A DNA stretch of 43,363 nt from positions 159,384 to 202,746 of the forward strand of contig JACOUP010000003.1 in the NCBI GenBank assembly GCA_016177765.1, in the 5' to 3' direction. Positions 17,679 through 27,865 of this stretch are shown piece by piece (within the stretch, counting starts at the first letter, position 1; every line of letters starts with the position of its first letter). This DNA is from Deltaproteobacteria bacterium (GTDB lineage: Bacteria; UBA10199; JACPAL01; JACOUP01). The notes below the pieces were generated by a model. The model was not told the DNA's origin. It did no database searches and saw only the letters and a program-made list of their open reading frames with translations. Both the position numbers and the translations under genes were made by a program.

Positions 17679-18552
17679 AGAATACCCATCCCTCCTCAAA
17701 GAGATCCCCCAACCTCCCGCTGTTCTCTATTATGAAGGAGAGCTGGATTGTCTCCAAGAGCCGGCCATCGCCATTGTCGGATCGCGACACCCGAGCGAGT
17801 ACGGAAGAACGGTTACTCTCCGTCTTGCCAAAGAGATTGCGGAACGAGGGATCGTCGTGGTCAGCGGTTTTGCCCAAGGGATTGACCTGATGGCCCATCA
17901 GGGGGCCCTTGAAGGGGGAGGGAAGACGATTGCCGTCCTGGGTGCCGGGCTTGATATTGATTACCCGCGCGGGGATCAGGTTTGGAGGAGGGAGATTCGC
18001 CAAAAGGGGCTGTTGCTGACAGAACTACCCCCCGGAACACCGCCTCTTTCGCACAATTTTCCGTTGAGGAACAGGATCATCAGCGGACTCTCTTTGGGAG
18101 TGGTTGTGGTTGAGGCTGCACTCAACAGCGGCTCATTGATTACCGCCCAATGGGCTTTGGAACAAAACAGGGAGATCTTTGCCGTGCCTGGTCCGGTCGA
18201 TTCCCCCCAATCTTTCGGGCCTCACTCCCTCATCCAGAAAGGGGCGAAGTTGGTTCAGCGTGTGGAAGATATTCTGGATGAGTTTCCTTTGTTTCAAGTC
18301 AAACAGCCCCAACGGGATGTTGAGAGGGGCGACGCGAGCCCCTGTGGAAAACCCCTTTACAATCACCTCAAAGAAGAGGAGAAGAAGATTCTTTTGCAAC
18401 TGACCCCGACACCCAAATCGGTGGATGAGATTATGAGGCGAGTCAACATGGAAAGCGGCGCTGTCTTGGCAACACTCCTCTCGCTTGAACTCCGCGGCGT
18501 CATCCAGCAACATCCGGGCAAGCAGTTCAGTATTCTTAGGGAGGGTTCTTGA
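17638..18552 (+). CDS. dprA: DNA-processing protein DprA
   Basis: Single-strand DNA-binding RecA loader used in natural transformation, with the Rossmann-fold core: YPSLLKEIPQPPAVLYYEG at the start, AIVGSRHPSEYG, SGFAQGIDLMAHQGAL, AVLGAGLDIDYP, FPLRNRIISGLS and SGSLITAQWALEQNREIFAVPG. A C-terminal winged-helix domain follows (EEEKKILLQLTPTPKSVDEIM). At 304 residues it lacks the N-terminal SAM/HhH-like domain of full-length DprA. The first possible codon is a TTG at 17638 inside the HU gene (another TTG at 17650), so either this is a naturally short form or the N-terminus was lost. The linker between core and winged helix contains the 19-bp repeat shared with nadB (RGDASP). It ends overlapping the topA start (TTGA). 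Confidence 0.92.
   Translation: MTAKLQKSLQPASREYPSLLKEIPQPPAVLYYEGELDCLQEPAIAIVGSRHPSEYGRTVTLRLAKEIAERGIVVVSGFAQGIDLMAHQGALEGGGKTIAVLGAGLDIDYPRGDQVWRREIRQKGLLLTELPPGTPPLSHNFPLRNRIISGLSLGVVVVEAALNSGSLITAQWALEQNREIFAVPGPVDSPQSFGPHSLIQKGAKLVQRVEDILDEFPLFQVKQPQRDVERGDASPCGKPLYNHLKEEEKKILLQLTPTPKSVDEIMRRVNMESGAVLATLLSLELRGVIQQHPGKQFSILREGS
18326..18344. repeat. 19-bp palindromic repeat shared with nadB (copy in dprA)
   Basis: GGGGCGACGCGAGCCCCTG matches the nadB copy at 15262-15280 exactly, on the opposite strand. Here it encodes GDASP in the linker between the DprA Rossmann core and the winged helix. Confidence 0.8.
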
Positions 18553-20813
18553 AAAAGACGCTTGTTGTCGTCGAGTCGCCGGCCAAGGCGAAGACGATTT
18601 CAAAATACCTGGGTTCCCAGTTTTCCGTAAAGGCCTCCGTAGGGCATATCAAGGATCTCCCGAAGGGGAAACTGGGGGTCGATCTTGAAAACAGTTTTCT
18701 CCCGACCTACGAGCTCATTGCTACCAAGAAGAAGGTGGTTGATGAATTGAAAAAGGCGGCCTCCGGTTCGGAGACAATCTTGCTCGCCCTTGACCCTGAT
18801 CGTGAAGGGGAGGCGATCGCCTGGCATGTTGCCGAAGAACTCAAACCGGCTAAAAAAGTGAAAGGCGCGTCACCCGCGATTCACCGGATACTCTTTAACG
18901 AGATCACCAAAAAGGCGATCACCGAATCGATCAAGAAACCTCTGGCACTGGATAAGTCTCTTTACGAAGCCCAACAGGCCCGTCGTGTTTTAGACCGGCT
19001 TGTCGGTTATCAGATCAGTCCGATCCTCTGGGACAAGGTCCGGCGCGGACTCTCCGCCGGCCGTGTCCAGTCGGTGACCGTTCGTCTTGTTTGTGAGAGG
19101 GAACGGGAGGTCAAGGCCTTCAGTCCGGTAGAGTATTGGACCCTCGCGGCCCAACTCCTGGGGAGCCAGGAGCCTGCCTTCCTTGCCCGTCTGATCACGC
19201 ACGGTGGCAAAAAGATGGAGGTTTCAAAAGAGGTCGAGAGCCACAAGATTGCGATCGACCTCAAGAAGGCCTCTTTTAAACTCTCCAAGATTACCAAAAA
19301 GGAACGAAAGAGATACCCGCTCCCCCCCTTTATCACGAGCAAACTCCAGCAAGATGCCTCGCGCAAACTCGGATTTTCGGCCAAGAGGACGATGATGATT
19401 GCCCAACAGCTCTATGAAGGGGTGGAAGTGGGGGAAGAGGGGTCCGTCGGGTTGATTACCTACATGAGAACCGATTCCACCCGTGTCTCCGACGACGCCA
19501 TCGGTGAAACGAGACAATTTATTTCAAAACAGTTTGGTGCCAATTTCCTGCCCGAAAAACCGATCTTTTATAAAAACAAAAAAGGGGCGCAGGATGCCCA
19601 TGAGGCGATCCGGCCAACGAGCGTTGGCTACCACCCGCAGGAGATCAAAAAATATCTCGATCCGGATCAGCTCAAACTCTACGACCTGATCTGGAAGAGA
19701 TTTGTCGCCTCGCAAATGGTTCCGGCTGTTTTTGACCAGACCGCCTTTGACATCGAGGCGGCCGATTATGGCCTGCGGGCCAATGGTTCCGTTATGAAGG
19801 AGCCGGGGTATACCGTTGTCTATCATGAGGACCGCGAGGAATCCGAGGAAACTGAGGACGAGGGAGAGGGGGTTTTACCCATTCTTTCCGAAGGAGAACT
19901 GCTCAAATTGCTTGACCTTCAGGAGGAACAGCATTTTACGGAACCACCTCCCCGTTTCACTGAGGCCTCGCTGATCAAGGAGTTGGAGATTAAGGGAATC
20001 GGTCGTCCCTCAACCTATGCGGCGATCCTCTCCAACATTCAGGACAAGGAATATGTCAAGAAGGAACAGGGCCGGTTTTACCCGACCGACTTGGGGTTCA
20101 TCGTCAATGACCTGTTGATTGATAATTTTCCGGATATCTTGAGCGTTGAATTCACCGCAAAGATGGAGGAGGAGCTGGACGAAGTCGAAGAGGGGCGTCG
20201 TTCCTATCTTCAGGCGATCACCGATTTCTATGGTCCGTTCAGCAAGACGCTTATTTCTGCCAAGGAGAACATGAAAAATGTCAAGAGGCAGGAGATTGCT
20301 ACCGAACTGGTATGTGACAAGTGCGGCAACCCGATGGTGATCAAGTGGGGACGACGGGGAGAATTTATCGCTTGCACCAACTACCCGGCCTGCAAGAACA
20401 CGAGGGAGTTTGAACGGAAGGATGACGGAAAGATAAAACTCTCCAAGCTGGAGGTGACCGGCGAGTTTTGCGGGACCTGCGGTTCACAGATGGTGATCAA
20501 GAGTGGACGGTTCGGAAAGTTTCTCGCCTGTTCCAAGTATCCTGAGTGTAAAACAAGCCGCGCCATTTCGTTGGGGATTACCTGCCCCCTGTGCAACGGG
20601 AAGATTGCGGAACGGCGGACCAAGAAGGGGAGGGTCTTTTACGGTTGTACCAGTTATCCCAAATGCACCTACGCTACCTGGGATCGTCCTTTAAAGGAAG
20701 CCTGCCCTCAATGCGGTGCGACGTTTTTACTCCTCAAGTCTTCCAAGAAGAGTGGGGACAAGATCAGTTGTCCCAAGGAATGCGGTTTTACCCGCGAAGA
20801 GGGAAAGGTGTGA
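18549..20813 (+). CDS. topA: DNA topoisomerase I
   Basis: Type IA topoisomerase of 754 residues, which relaxes negative supercoils. The Toprim domain has LVVVESPAKAKTISKYLG at the N-terminus and ALDPDREGEAIAWH (about 79-92). The active-site tyrosine is Y305 in GLITYMRTDSTRVS. The C-terminus has four zinc-ribbon-like modules, each with two Cys pairs (CDKC/CTNYPAC; CGTC/CSKYPEC; CPLC/CTSYPKC; CPQC/CPKEC). The TTG start overlaps the dprA stop as TTGA, as with dnaJ and the hydrolase. The order dprA-topA-xerC-hslV-hslU is also that of Firmicutes such as Bacillus (there with trmFO between topA and xerC). Confidence 0.97.
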   Translation: MKKTLVVVESPAKAKTISKYLGSQFSVKASVGHIKDLPKGKLGVDLENSFLPTYELIATKKKVVDELKKAASGSETILLALDPDREGEAIAWHVAEELKPAKKVKGASPAIHRILFNEITKKAITESIKKPLALDKSLYEAQQARRVLDRLVGYQISPILWDKVRRGLSAGRVQSVTVRLVCEREREVKAFSPVEYWTLAAQLLGSQEPAFLARLITHGGKKMEVSKEVESHKIAIDLKKASFKLSKITKKERKRYPLPPFITSKLQQDASRKLGFSAKRTMMIAQQLYEGVEVGEEGSVGLITYMRTDSTRVSDDAIGETRQFISKQFGANFLPEKPIFYKNKKGAQDAHEAIRPTSVGYHPQEIKKYLDPDQLKLYDLIWKRFVASQMVPAVFDQTAFDIEAADYGLRANGSVMKEPGYTVVYHEDREESEETEDEGEGVLPILSEGELLKLLDLQEEQHFTEPPPRFTEASLIKELEIKGIGRPSTYAAILSNIQDKEYVKKEQGRFYPTDLGFIVNDLLIDNFPDILSVEFTAKMEEELDEVEEGRRSYLQAITDFYGPFSKTLISAKENMKNVKRQEIATELVCDKCGNPMVIKWGRRGEFIACTNYPACKNTREFERKDDGKIKLSKLEVTGEFCGTCGSQMVIKSGRFGKFLACSKYPECKTSRAISLGITCPLCNGKIAERRTKKGRVFYGCTSYPKCTYATWDRPLKEACPQCGATFLLLKSSKKSGDKISCPKECGFTREEGKV

Positions 20814-21694
20814 AAGAGTCGCAGGTGAAAGAGTTTTTGGAGGGATTGAGGCATGAAAAGAGGGCCTCGCCGCATACCGTCTTAAGTTATCGAAGGGATC
20901 TTGAAGAGTTTGAAAAATTTCTTTCGAAGGGTCGGGCCCTATCTACAGCCTCCGAATTGGATGTCCGTGGATTCGTCGGATTTCTGTTTTCTAAAAAGAA
21001 TCAGGCCGCTTCCATTGCCCGAAAGATTTCTGCGATCCGGAGTTTCTACCGGTACCTTCAGAGAAAGGACCTGATTGCCCAGAATCCGGCCAAGAGAGTC
21101 CCGACACCCAAACTGCCCAAAAGGATGCCCAAGTTTTTGACCGTTGACGAGGTCGATGCGATCATGAAAAGCGCTTCCGGGTCCGATTGGAAACCGGTTC
21201 GGGACAGGGCGATCCTGGAGATGCTCTATGCCACCGGTCTGCGGGTGAGCGAGGTTGCCTCGCTGCACCTTGAGAATATCGATTTTAAAGAAGGGATCGT
21301 CCGGGTAATCGGCAAGGGTTCCAAGGAGCGGTTGACGATTATGGGGTCGCAGGCTCAATTGGCCCTTGAAAAATACCTATCAATCAGGGCAAAGGTACTG
21401 AAGAGGCCTGCTGAGGCGAGTTCCCTCTTTCTGAACAGAAAGGGGACTCTCCTGACACCGCGGAGTTTGGAACGGCTTGTTTCTTTTTATGCGCTCAAGG
21501 CGGGGATCATGAAAAGGGTGACGCCCCATATGTTCCGCCACAGTTTTGCGACCCATCTCCTGGATGGCGGAGCCGACTTGCGCGGGATCCAGGAACTTTT
21601 AGGACATGCCAGTCTTTCGACGACGCAAAAGTATACCCATGTGAGTCTGGATCGACTCATGGAGGTTTATGACAAAACACATCCGAGGGCTTAA
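20810..21694 (+). CDS. xerC: Tyrosine recombinase XerC
   Basis: Site-specific tyrosine recombinase of 294 residues that resolves chromosome dimers at dif. It has an N-terminal SAM-like core-binding domain ([29 protein letters not shown]) and a catalytic domain with R145 in [12 protein letters not shown], the Lys of [43 protein letters not shown] and nucleophile Y275. The GTG at 20810 overlaps the topA stop (GTGA) and gives a normal-length protein; a longer in-frame reading from 20591 lies within topA and is rejected. No dif site was recognised in the window. Confidence 0.95.
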   Translation: MKESQVKEFLEGLRHEKRASPHTVLSYRRDLEEFEKFLSKGRALSTASELDVRGFVGFLFSKKNQAASIARKISAIRSFYRYLQRKDLIAQNPAKRVPTPKLPKRMPKFLTVDEVDAIMKSASGSDWKPVRDRAILEMLYATGLRVSEVASLHLENIDFKEGIVRVIGKGSKERLTIMGSQAQLALEKYLSIRAKVLKRPAEASSLFLNRKGTLLTPRSLERLVSFYALKAGIMKRVTPHMFRHSFATHLLDGGADLRGIQELLGHASLSTTQKYTHVSLDRLMEVYDKTHPRA

Positions 21695-22244
21695 AGAGGG
21701 AACGGGTCCTGTAATTCGTTCTACCACGATCCTCGCGGTCCGCCGCGACGGCCAGGTCGCCTTTGCCGGGGACGGTCAGGTCTCTCTGGGGAATACCGTT
21801 CTGAAATCAAAGGTGGTCAAGATCCGAGCGATGAAAGAGGGAAAAGTCCTGGCCGGTTTTGCCGGTTCTACGGCGGATGCCCTGACTCTCTTTGAAAAGT
21901 TCGAAAACAAGTTGGACCAGTTTAACGGCAATCTCACGCGGGCCGCCGTCGAGCTGGCCAAGGATTGGCGGACGGACAAGATCCTCCGGCGGTTGGAGGC
22001 GCTCTTGATCGTGGCTGACAAGGAAAAAACCTTTACCATTTCCGGGACCGGCGACGTGATCGAGCCGGATGATGGGGTGGCGGCGATCGGTTCCGGGGGG
22101 ATGTACGCCCTGGCGGCGGCCCGTTCCCTGCTTCGTCATACAAAGTTGACGGCCCGTGAGATTGCCGAGGAGTCTTTGAAGATCGCTTCCGAGATTTGCG
22201 TCTTTACCAACAACCAGTTGACCATCAAAGAAATAACCAAATGA
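21669..22244 (+). CDS. hslV: ATP-dependent protease subunit HslV
   Basis: Peptidase subunit of the HslUV protease, an N-terminal threonine hydrolase. The conserved start of mature HslV is [26 protein letters not shown], with [15 protein letters not shown] further on. The catalytic Thr would be residue 19 if translation begins at the ATG at 21669, which lies inside the xerC 3' end. That implies an 18-residue propeptide ([18 protein letters not shown]) that must be removed. No ATG, GTG or TTG occurs between this ATG and the TTI motif; only a non-standard ATT start after GAGGGAAC would shorten it. The stop overlaps the hslU start (ATGA). Confidence 0.94.
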   Translation: MTKHIRGLKEGTGPVIRSTTILAVRRDGQVAFAGDGQVSLGNTVLKSKVVKIRAMKEGKVLAGFAGSTADALTLFEKFENKLDQFNGNLTRAAVELAKDWRTDKILRRLEALLIVADKEKTFTISGTGDVIEPDDGVAAIGSGGMYALAAARSLLRHTKLTAREIAEESLKIASEICVFTNNQLTIKEITK

Positions 22245-23614
22245 GTCAGTTTACCCCCAGAGAGATTGTTTCCGAACTCGACAAGTACATCATTGGTCAG
22301 AAGAATGCGAAGAGGGCGGTCGCGATCGCCCTTCGGAACCGCTGGCGTCGGCAACAGGTCCCGGAAGATTTGCGGGATGAGATCGCCCCCAAAAATATCA
22401 TCATGATCGGGCCGACTGGTGTCGGGAAGACGGAGATTGCCCGGAGGATCGCCAAACTGGCCAATGCCCCCTTTATCAAGGTGGAGGCCTCCAAATTTAC
22501 CGAAGTCGGCTATGTTGGCAAGGATGTGGAAAGCATGATTCGGGAATTGATGGATCTCTCTGTGAAGATGGTGCGGGAAGAGGAGAAAGAGCGGGTTCAG
22601 GTAAAGGCCCAGGAGTTGGCCGAAGAAAGGTTGCTGGATCTGCTGGTTCCGGTGGTGAATCGGAAGAGAAACACGCCGGCCTTTACCATGGCCGGGGTTC
22701 CGCCCCCCCCGGAAGTGGCGATTGAAGAAGAGGAAAATCGTGAAAAGGTAAAGGGGCTCCTCCGTTCCGGCAAGCTGGATGATCGTGTGATTGAAGTCGA
22801 AATCAGCTCCCCTCCGATGCAGATGGTCGAGATTATTTCTTCCGGAGGGGGTGGCATGGAAGAGATGGGGATGAATTTGAAGGATATGTTTGCCAATATC
22901 ATGCCCAAATCGCGCAAGAAGAGAAAGATGAAGATCTCCGAGGCACTTCTGTTTCTGACTCAGGAAGAGGCGGCTAAACTGATTGATATGGATAATGTCA
23001 CCCGCCAAGCGATCGAAAGGGTCGAACAGAACGGGATCGTTTTCTTCGATGAGATCGATAAGATTGCAGGACGGGAATCGGGGCATGGGCCGGATGTTTC
23101 GCGCGAAGGGGTTCAGAGAGATATTCTGCCGATCGTCGAAGGCTCCACAGTTTCCACCAAGTACGGGATGATCAAGACGGACCACATTCTTTTTATTGCG
23201 GCAGGGGCCTTTCATGTCTCCAAACCTTCCGACCTGATTCCGGAACTTCAGGGACGATTCCCGATCCGTGTGGAACTGGAGTCCCTGACCAAGGAAGATT
23301 TTGTCAAGATTCTCACGGAACCGGCAAATTCCTTGACAAAACAATGCATTGCCCTCATGAAGACGGAAGGTTTGACTCTGGAATTAACGGGTGACGCGTT
23401 GGAGGAGATCGCCAATTTTGCGGCACTGGTAAACGAGAGGACGGAAAATATCGGTGCGAGAAGATTGCACACCATCATGGAAAAGGTCCTGGACGAGATC
23501 TCATTTACGGCCCCTGAATCACGGAAGAAGGAGATCACTATCAATGCCAAATACGTCAAAGAAAGGCTGGCTGATGTCGTGAAGGATGTCGATTTAAGCC
23601 GGTATATCCTCTGA
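22241..23614 (+). CDS. hslU: ATP-dependent protease ATPase subunit HslU
   Basis: AAA+ unfoldase of 457 residues that feeds substrates to HslV. It starts [20 protein letters not shown] with the ATG overlapping the hslV stop. Walker A is GPTGVGKT at 57-64, Walker B FFDEIDKI (about 265-272), followed by the I domain and sensor region (GRFPIRVEL). The C-terminus DVDLSRYIL is the tail that docks into HslV. A reading 15 residues longer upstream is rejected because it lies in hslV and breaks the conserved N-terminus. Its last base is shared with the argB ATG. Confidence 0.97.
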   Translation: MSQFTPREIVSELDKYIIGQKNAKRAVAIALRNRWRRQQVPEDLRDEIAPKNIIMIGPTGVGKTEIARRIAKLANAPFIKVEASKFTEVGYVGKDVESMIRELMDLSVKMVREEEKERVQVKAQELAEERLLDLLVPVVNRKRNTPAFTMAGVPPPPEVAIEEEENREKVKGLLRSGKLDDRVIEVEISSPPMQMVEIISSGGGGMEEMGMNLKDMFANIMPKSRKKRKMKISEALLFLTQEEAAKLIDMDNVTRQAIERVEQNGIVFFDEIDKIAGRESGHGPDVSREGVQRDILPIVEGSTVSTKYGMIKTDHILFIAAGAFHVSKPSDLIPELQGRFPIRVELESLTKEDFVKILTEPANSLTKQCIALMKTEGLTLELTGDALEEIANFAALVNERTENIGARRLHTIMEKVLDEISFTAPESRKKEITINAKYVKERLADVVKDVDLSRYIL

Positions 23615-24495
23615 TGGAAGCGCTTATTGAAAAAGCCTCCGTCTTGATGGAGGCGCTCCCGTATATCCGCAAGTTTTTTGGCAAGACAGTTGTGATCAAA
23701 TACGGCGGCGCCGCGATGGTCGATGATTCCCTCAAAGAAGGGTTTGCCCGTGATGTTGTCCTGATGAAATATATCGGTCTGGAACCGGTGATCGTCCATG
23801 GCGGCGGTCCACAAATCGGAGAGTATCTCAAAAAGATGGGAATCGAGTCCAAGTTTCACAACGGTATCCGGATCACGGATGAGCAGACGATGGATGTTGT
23901 GGAGATGGTCCTGGTCGGCCTCATCAACAAGGAGATAGTGGCCCTCATCAACAAACAGGGGGGAAAGGCGGTTGGGCTTTCCGGTAAGGATGGTGGTCTG
24001 GTTCGGGCCAAAAAGGTCCCCAAAGAGAAGGTCACTTTTGACAAGGAAGGGGTCTCCGAGATTATTGATCTTGGCCGCGTCGGGAACGTCAAGGAGGTTA
24101 ACACCGTTGTCCTTCAGGCATTGCAGTCCCAAAATTTTGTGCCGGTGATTGCCCCTGTCGGTGTAGATCAGGAGGGGGAGGCCTTGAATATCAATGCCGA
24201 CTTGATGGCCGGCGCGATTGCCGGCGCCATGAAGGCCGAAAAACTGGTCCTCTTAACCGACGTGGACGGGATCAAGAATCGGGATGGCAAGCTCCTTTCG
24301 TCACTGAAAACCAAAGAGGTTCAAGGCCTCGTTGAAGAACAGGTGGTCCAGGGAGGGATGATCCCCAAGGTCAAGAGTTGTGTCAAGGCGTTGGAGGCCG
24401 GTGTGAAATCGGCCCATATCATTGACGGGCGTGTCCAGCATGCCCTTTTGCTCGAGATTTTTACCGACAAAGGTGTCGGAACGGTTATTGCATGA
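23614..24495 (+). CDS. argB: Acetylglutamate kinase
   Basis: Phosphorylates N-acetylglutamate, the second step of the cyclic or linear acetylated arginine pathway. The protein has 293 residues with KYGGAAM (about 29-35), [18 protein letters not shown] and the C-terminal [14 protein letters not shown] and LLTDVDGI motifs. The N-terminal helix before the kinase core ([19 protein letters not shown]) is characteristic of arginine-inhibited, hexameric forms, so feedback control by arginine is likely (inference from family). The ATG shares a base with the hslU stop; argD overlaps its end. It begins the argBDFG block. Confidence 0.96.
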   Translation: MEALIEKASVLMEALPYIRKFFGKTVVIKYGGAAMVDDSLKEGFARDVVLMKYIGLEPVIVHGGGPQIGEYLKKMGIESKFHNGIRITDEQTMDVVEMVLVGLINKEIVALINKQGGKAVGLSGKDGGLVRAKKVPKEKVTFDKEGVSEIIDLGRVGNVKEVNTVVLQALQSQNFVPVIAPVGVDQEGEALNINADLMAGAIAGAMKAEKLVLLTDVDGIKNRDGKLLSSLKTKEVQGLVEEQVVQGGMIPKVKSCVKALEAGVKSAHIIDGRVQHALLLEIFTDKGVGTVIA

Positions 24496-25682
24496 AGACC
24501 GATCAGATTATCGCCCTCTCCCAAAAATATATCATGAATACCTATCCGCGGATGCCGGTCGCTCCGGTGAAGGGAAAGGGGTGCTGGCTCTGGGATGCCG
24601 ATGGAAAAAAATACCTCGACTTCTTTTCGGGGCTTGCCGTCACCAATTTGGGCCATGCCCACCCCCGCGTGAGTTACGCCATCTCCAAACAGGCGGGAGC
24701 TCTCCTTCATGTGAGCAATCTTTTTCAGATTGATCATCAGGCGGCGTTGGCCGAGAAATTATGCCAGAATTCTTTTGCCGATAAGGTTTTCTTTTGTAAT
24801 TCGGGGGCAGAGGCGAATGAGGCGGCGGTAAAGTTGGCCCGGAAATGGGGAAAAACCCACAAGGACCCCGACTGTTACAAAATCATCACCATGGAAGGTT
24901 CATTTCATGGTCGAACGCTCGCGATGATCACCGCGACTGGTCAGGAAAAAATCAAAAGAGGCTTCGAACCACTCATCCCCGGTTTTCAATATGTCCCGTT
25001 TGGAGATATTGTATCTTTGAAGGAGAAAATGGACAACACAGTTTGTGCCGTCATGATCGAACCGATTCAGGGGGAAGGGGGGGTTCGGATGGCGTCGGTC
25101 GATTACTTCAAAGAGCTCCGTTCTCTTTGCAACGAAAAGAGGATCCTTTTGATTTTTGACGAGGTCCAAACCGGTATCGGTCGGACGGGGACCCTCTTTG
25201 CCTACGAACAATTGGGGATCGAGCCAGATATCATGACGATTGCCAAGGCTCTGGCCGGAGGACTCCCGGTCGGGGCGATGTTGGCGAGAGACTTTGTGGC
25301 CGATACCTTTCAACCGGGCGATCATGCCGCCACCTTCGGCGGCAATCCTTTTGTCACCTTTGTGGCAAGCACTGTCCTGGAGACCTTGTTCCAAGAGAGG
25401 CTTTTGGACAATGTCAGGGAAGTAGGGAGGTATCTCCGAAGCGGTCTGGAGGGATTGAAAAAGAGGTACCCTTTTATCAAGGAGGTGAGGGGACAGGGTC
25501 TTCTTCTGGGTTTGGAGCTGGAGACCGAGGCCAAGCCTCTTGTGATGGCCTGTCTCGAAAGGGGGCTGATCCTCAATGCCGCTCAGGAGAGGGTTTTGCG
25601 GATCCTCCCCCCGTTGATTGTGAGCAAAAAAGAGATTGATCAGGGGTTAAAAATAATGGATGAGGTCTTTAGAGGAATATGA
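24492..25682 (+). CDS. argD: Acetylornithine aminotransferase
   Basis: Class III PLP aminotransferase of 396 residues converting N-acetylglutamate semialdehyde to N-acetylornithine. It has [45 protein letters not shown] and [20 protein letters not shown]; the PLP lysine is K252 in [15 protein letters not shown], then HAATFGGNP. It overlaps argB by four bases (ATGA) and argF by four. The enzyme may also serve in lysine synthesis (succinyl-DAP), as is common for ArgD. Confidence 0.95.
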   Translation: MKTDQIIALSQKYIMNTYPRMPVAPVKGKGCWLWDADGKKYLDFFSGLAVTNLGHAHPRVSYAISKQAGALLHVSNLFQIDHQAALAEKLCQNSFADKVFFCNSGAEANEAAVKLARKWGKTHKDPDCYKIITMEGSFHGRTLAMITATGQEKIKRGFEPLIPGFQYVPFGDIVSLKEKMDNTVCAVMIEPIQGEGGVRMASVDYFKELRSLCNEKRILLIFDEVQTGIGRTGTLFAYEQLGIEPDIMTIAKALAGGLPVGAMLARDFVADTFQPGDHAATFGGNPFVTFVASTVLETLFQERLLDNVREVGRYLRSGLEGLKKRYPFIKEVRGQGLLLGLELETEAKPLVMACLERGLILNAAQERVLRILPPLIVSKKEIDQGLKIMDEVFRGI

Positions 25683-26590
25683 AAAAGGATCTTCTCACTC
25701 TCTTGGATCTGGATGCGGAATCGCTTCACGCCATTCTGCAACAGGCCCGGTCTTTTAAGAAGGAAAGAAAAAAGCAAAAAACTTCCGATATCCTTAAGGG
25801 GAAAAACGTCGCCTTAATCTTTGAAAAACCGTCCACACGGACCAAGGTCTCTTTTGATATTGCGGTGAATGAACTCGGCGGACATTCGATCTATCTGGAT
25901 GCCTCGTCCTCTCAGCTGGGAAGGGGGGAGACCTATTATGACACCGGCCAGGTTCTTTCGCGGTACGTCCACGGGATTGTCATGAGGACCTCGGCCCAGA
26001 AAAATCTTGAAGAGTTGGCCAGGGGGGCCTCGGTGCCGGTTATCAACGCCTTGTCCGATCTTTCGCACCCCTGTCAGATCATTTCAGATTTATTTACAAT
26101 TCAAGAAGTTAATAAAGATTTATCAAAGTTAAAGATTAGCTATATTGGGGATGGAAATAATATCGCCAATAGTTGGATCACGGCCGCCATTCTAGTTGGC
26201 TTCGAGCTCAATATCGCAACCCCGGAAGGGTATGAACCGTCTGCTTCCATTCTCAAAGAGATCGGGAGAGAGAGGCATTCTCATATCCATATCGGCAACG
26301 ATCCTGTTGTTGCCGTGAAGGAGGCCGATGTGATCAATACCGACACCTGGTTTTCGATGGGACAAAAGATTTTAGATGAAAAAAACAGGGTCTTTCAGTC
26401 TTTTCAGGTGAATGCCAAACTGCTCTCTCATGCCAAAAAGGGGGCGATCGTGTTGCACTGCCTTCCGGCCCACCGGGAAGAGGAGATTACGAGTGAGGTG
26501 ATGGACGGCCCGCAATCCCGCATCTGGGATCAGGCGGAAAATCGATTGCATGTCCAGAAGGCTATTTTGGAAATATTATTGAAGAGGTAG
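25679..26590 (+). CDS. argF: Ornithine carbamoyltransferase
   Basis: Forms citrulline from ornithine and carbamoyl phosphate; 303 residues. Carbamoyl-phosphate binding is seen in [13 protein letters not shown] (about 50-62) and HPCQIISDL, ornithine binding in the D-x-W-x-SMGQ stretch (DTWFSMGQ), and catalysis in [11 protein letters not shown]. The start overlaps argD (ATGA). A short stretch around 26085-26165 is locally AT-rich. Between its stop and argG lies a 33-bp near-palindrome (26587-26619) that might slow or end transcription. Confidence 0.96.
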   Translation: MKKDLLTLLDLDAESLHAILQQARSFKKERKKQKTSDILKGKNVALIFEKPSTRTKVSFDIAVNELGGHSIYLDASSSQLGRGETYYDTGQVLSRYVHGIVMRTSAQKNLEELARGASVPVINALSDLSHPCQIISDLFTIQEVNKDLSKLKISYIGDGNNIANSWITAAILVGFELNIATPEGYEPSASILKEIGRERHSHIHIGNDPVVAVKEADVINTDTWFSMGQKILDEKNRVFQSFQVNAKLLSHAKKGAIVLHCLPAHREEEITSEVMDGPQSRIWDQAENRLHVQKAILEILLKR

Positions 26591-26619
26591 GGGTGTCCGC
26601 CTCAGGCGAACGCCCGTAC
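26587..26619. repeat. 33-bp near-palindrome between argF and argG
   Basis: Two 16-base arms around one central base: GTAGGGGTGTCCGCCT and its near reverse complement AGGCGAACGCCCGTAC, with 13 Watson-Crick pairs, one G-T pair and two mismatches. It covers the argF stop and ends 2-3 bases before the argG ribosome binding site. Its look (GTAGGGG...CCC-GTAC) recalls REP-like intergenic repeats; there is no T-run, so it is not a typical terminator. Confidence 0.6.
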
Positions 26620-26631
26620 AAAAAGGAGTTT

Positions 26632-27822
26632 ATGAAAAAAATCGTTTTAGCCTATTCCGGTGGACTCGATACCTCGATCATCCTCAGATGGCTCAAAGAG
26701 ACCTACAGGGCGGAGGTGATCGCCTTTGTCGCCGACCTGGGGCAGGATGAGGATCTGGAAGCGGTTCGTAAAAAGGGGCTGGCGACTGGCGCCTCCAAGG
26801 TGGTGGTTGCCGATCTTCGGGAGGAGTTTGTCAAAGAGTTCGTCTTCCCAATGCTCCGGGCGAATGCCGTTTATGAGGGGAGTTATCTCTTGGGGACCTC
26901 TATTGCGAGACCTCTCATTGCGAAGGAACAGGTTGCGATTGCCCTGAAGGAAAAGGCCGATGCCGTTTCCCACGGGGCGACCGGCAAGGGGAACGATCAG
27001 GTCCGGTTTGAATTGACCTATTACGCGCTTTGTCCGGGGATTCAGGTGATCGCCCCCTGGCGTGACTGGGGTTTTAAAGGGCGGGCCGATCTGATCGCCT
27101 ACGCCAAGAAAAACGGGATCCCGGTTCCGGTCACAAAGGCCAAACCATACAGCTCGGATGCGAACCTCTTTCATATCAGTTTTGAAGGGGGTATTTTGGA
27201 AGACCCCTGGAAGGAGCCCCCGGAAGAGATGTTTGTGATGAGCGTTTCTCCAGAGCAGGCCCCCAATAAACCAGAATATCTGGAGATCAACTATGAAAGG
27301 GGCAATCCGGTTGCGGTAAATGGCAAACAGCTTTCGCCGGCAGTGCTTTTAAAAAGGTTAAATGAGATCGGCGGCCGTCACGGGATCGGCCGGGTCGATC
27401 TGGTGGAAAACCGGTTTGTCGGGATGAAGAGCCGGGGGGTTTATGAAACACCGGGCGGGACCATCCTACACACCGCCCATCGTGCGGTAGAACAGTTGAC
27501 GCTCGACCGCGAGGTCTTGCATCTCCGCGATTCCCTGATCCCCCGTTATGCTGAGCTGGTTTACTACGGCTTCTGGTTTTCCCCGGAGAGGGAGGCGTTG
27601 CAGACCCTCATTGATAAGGCCCAGGAGAATGTCATCGGTACAGCACGGCTCAAACTGTACAAGGGGAGCTGTCAGGTCGTCGGCCGAAAGTCGCCAAAAT
27701 CTCTTTTTGATGCCAAAGTAGCCACCTTCGAGAAAGACTCCGTCTACAACCAGAAGGATGCCGAAGGATTTATCAAGCTGAACGCCCTCCGGCTGAAGAC
27801 CCGTGCCCTTCTGAACCGCTAA
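26632..27822 (+). CDS. argG: Argininosuccinate synthase
   Basis: Ligates citrulline and aspartate with ATP to argininosuccinate; 396 residues. The ATP-binding P-loop [12 protein letters not shown] is at residues 6-17, with [21 protein letters not shown] and the citrulline/aspartate-binding stretch [13 protein letters not shown]. The ATG at 26632 follows AAAAAGGAGTTT, an excellent ribosome binding site; the in-frame start at 26593 lies in the palindrome and is rejected. argH, the next step, is not in the window; an unrelated orphan follows instead. Confidence 0.97.
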   Translation: MKKIVLAYSGGLDTSIILRWLKETYRAEVIAFVADLGQDEDLEAVRKKGLATGASKVVVADLREEFVKEFVFPMLRANAVYEGSYLLGTSIARPLIAKEQVAIALKEKADAVSHGATGKGNDQVRFELTYYALCPGIQVIAPWRDWGFKGRADLIAYAKKNGIPVPVTKAKPYSSDANLFHISFEGGILEDPWKEPPEEMFVMSVSPEQAPNKPEYLEINYERGNPVAVNGKQLSPAVLLKRLNEIGGRHGIGRVDLVENRFVGMKSRGVYETPGGTILHTAHRAVEQLTLDREVLHLRDSLIPRYAELVYYGFWFSPEREALQTLIDKAQENVIGTARLKLYKGSCQVVGRKSPKSLFDAKVATFEKDSVYNQKDAEGFIKLNALRLKTRALLNR

Positions 27823-27830
27823 ATCCGTAA

Positions 27831-27859
27831 TTTACAGCCCCTTCAAAAATCGGTACAAT
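27831..27859 (+). promoter_or_regulatory. Strong promoter of the orphan gene at 27866, leaderless
   Basis: TTTACA (27831-27836), exactly 17 bases, TACAAT (27854-27859): five of six matches in each box. The -10 ends 6 bases before the ATG, so the transcript should start at or next to the start codon. GGAGG (27860-27864) sits only one base from the ATG, too close to work as a normal ribosome binding site. Confidence 0.6.
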
Positions 27860-27865
27860 GGAGGT

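Noticed and set aside
20591-20809. Longer N-terminus for xerC reading through the topA 3' end
   Set aside because: The GTG at 20810 gives the normal XerC length and start; the extension lies in the conserved zinc-ribbon region of topA in another frame.
22136-23344. Long minus-strand open frame (402 codons) opposite hslU
   Set aside because: hslU on the plus strand is fully conserved; the opposite frame has a His/Arg/Leu-rich shadow composition.
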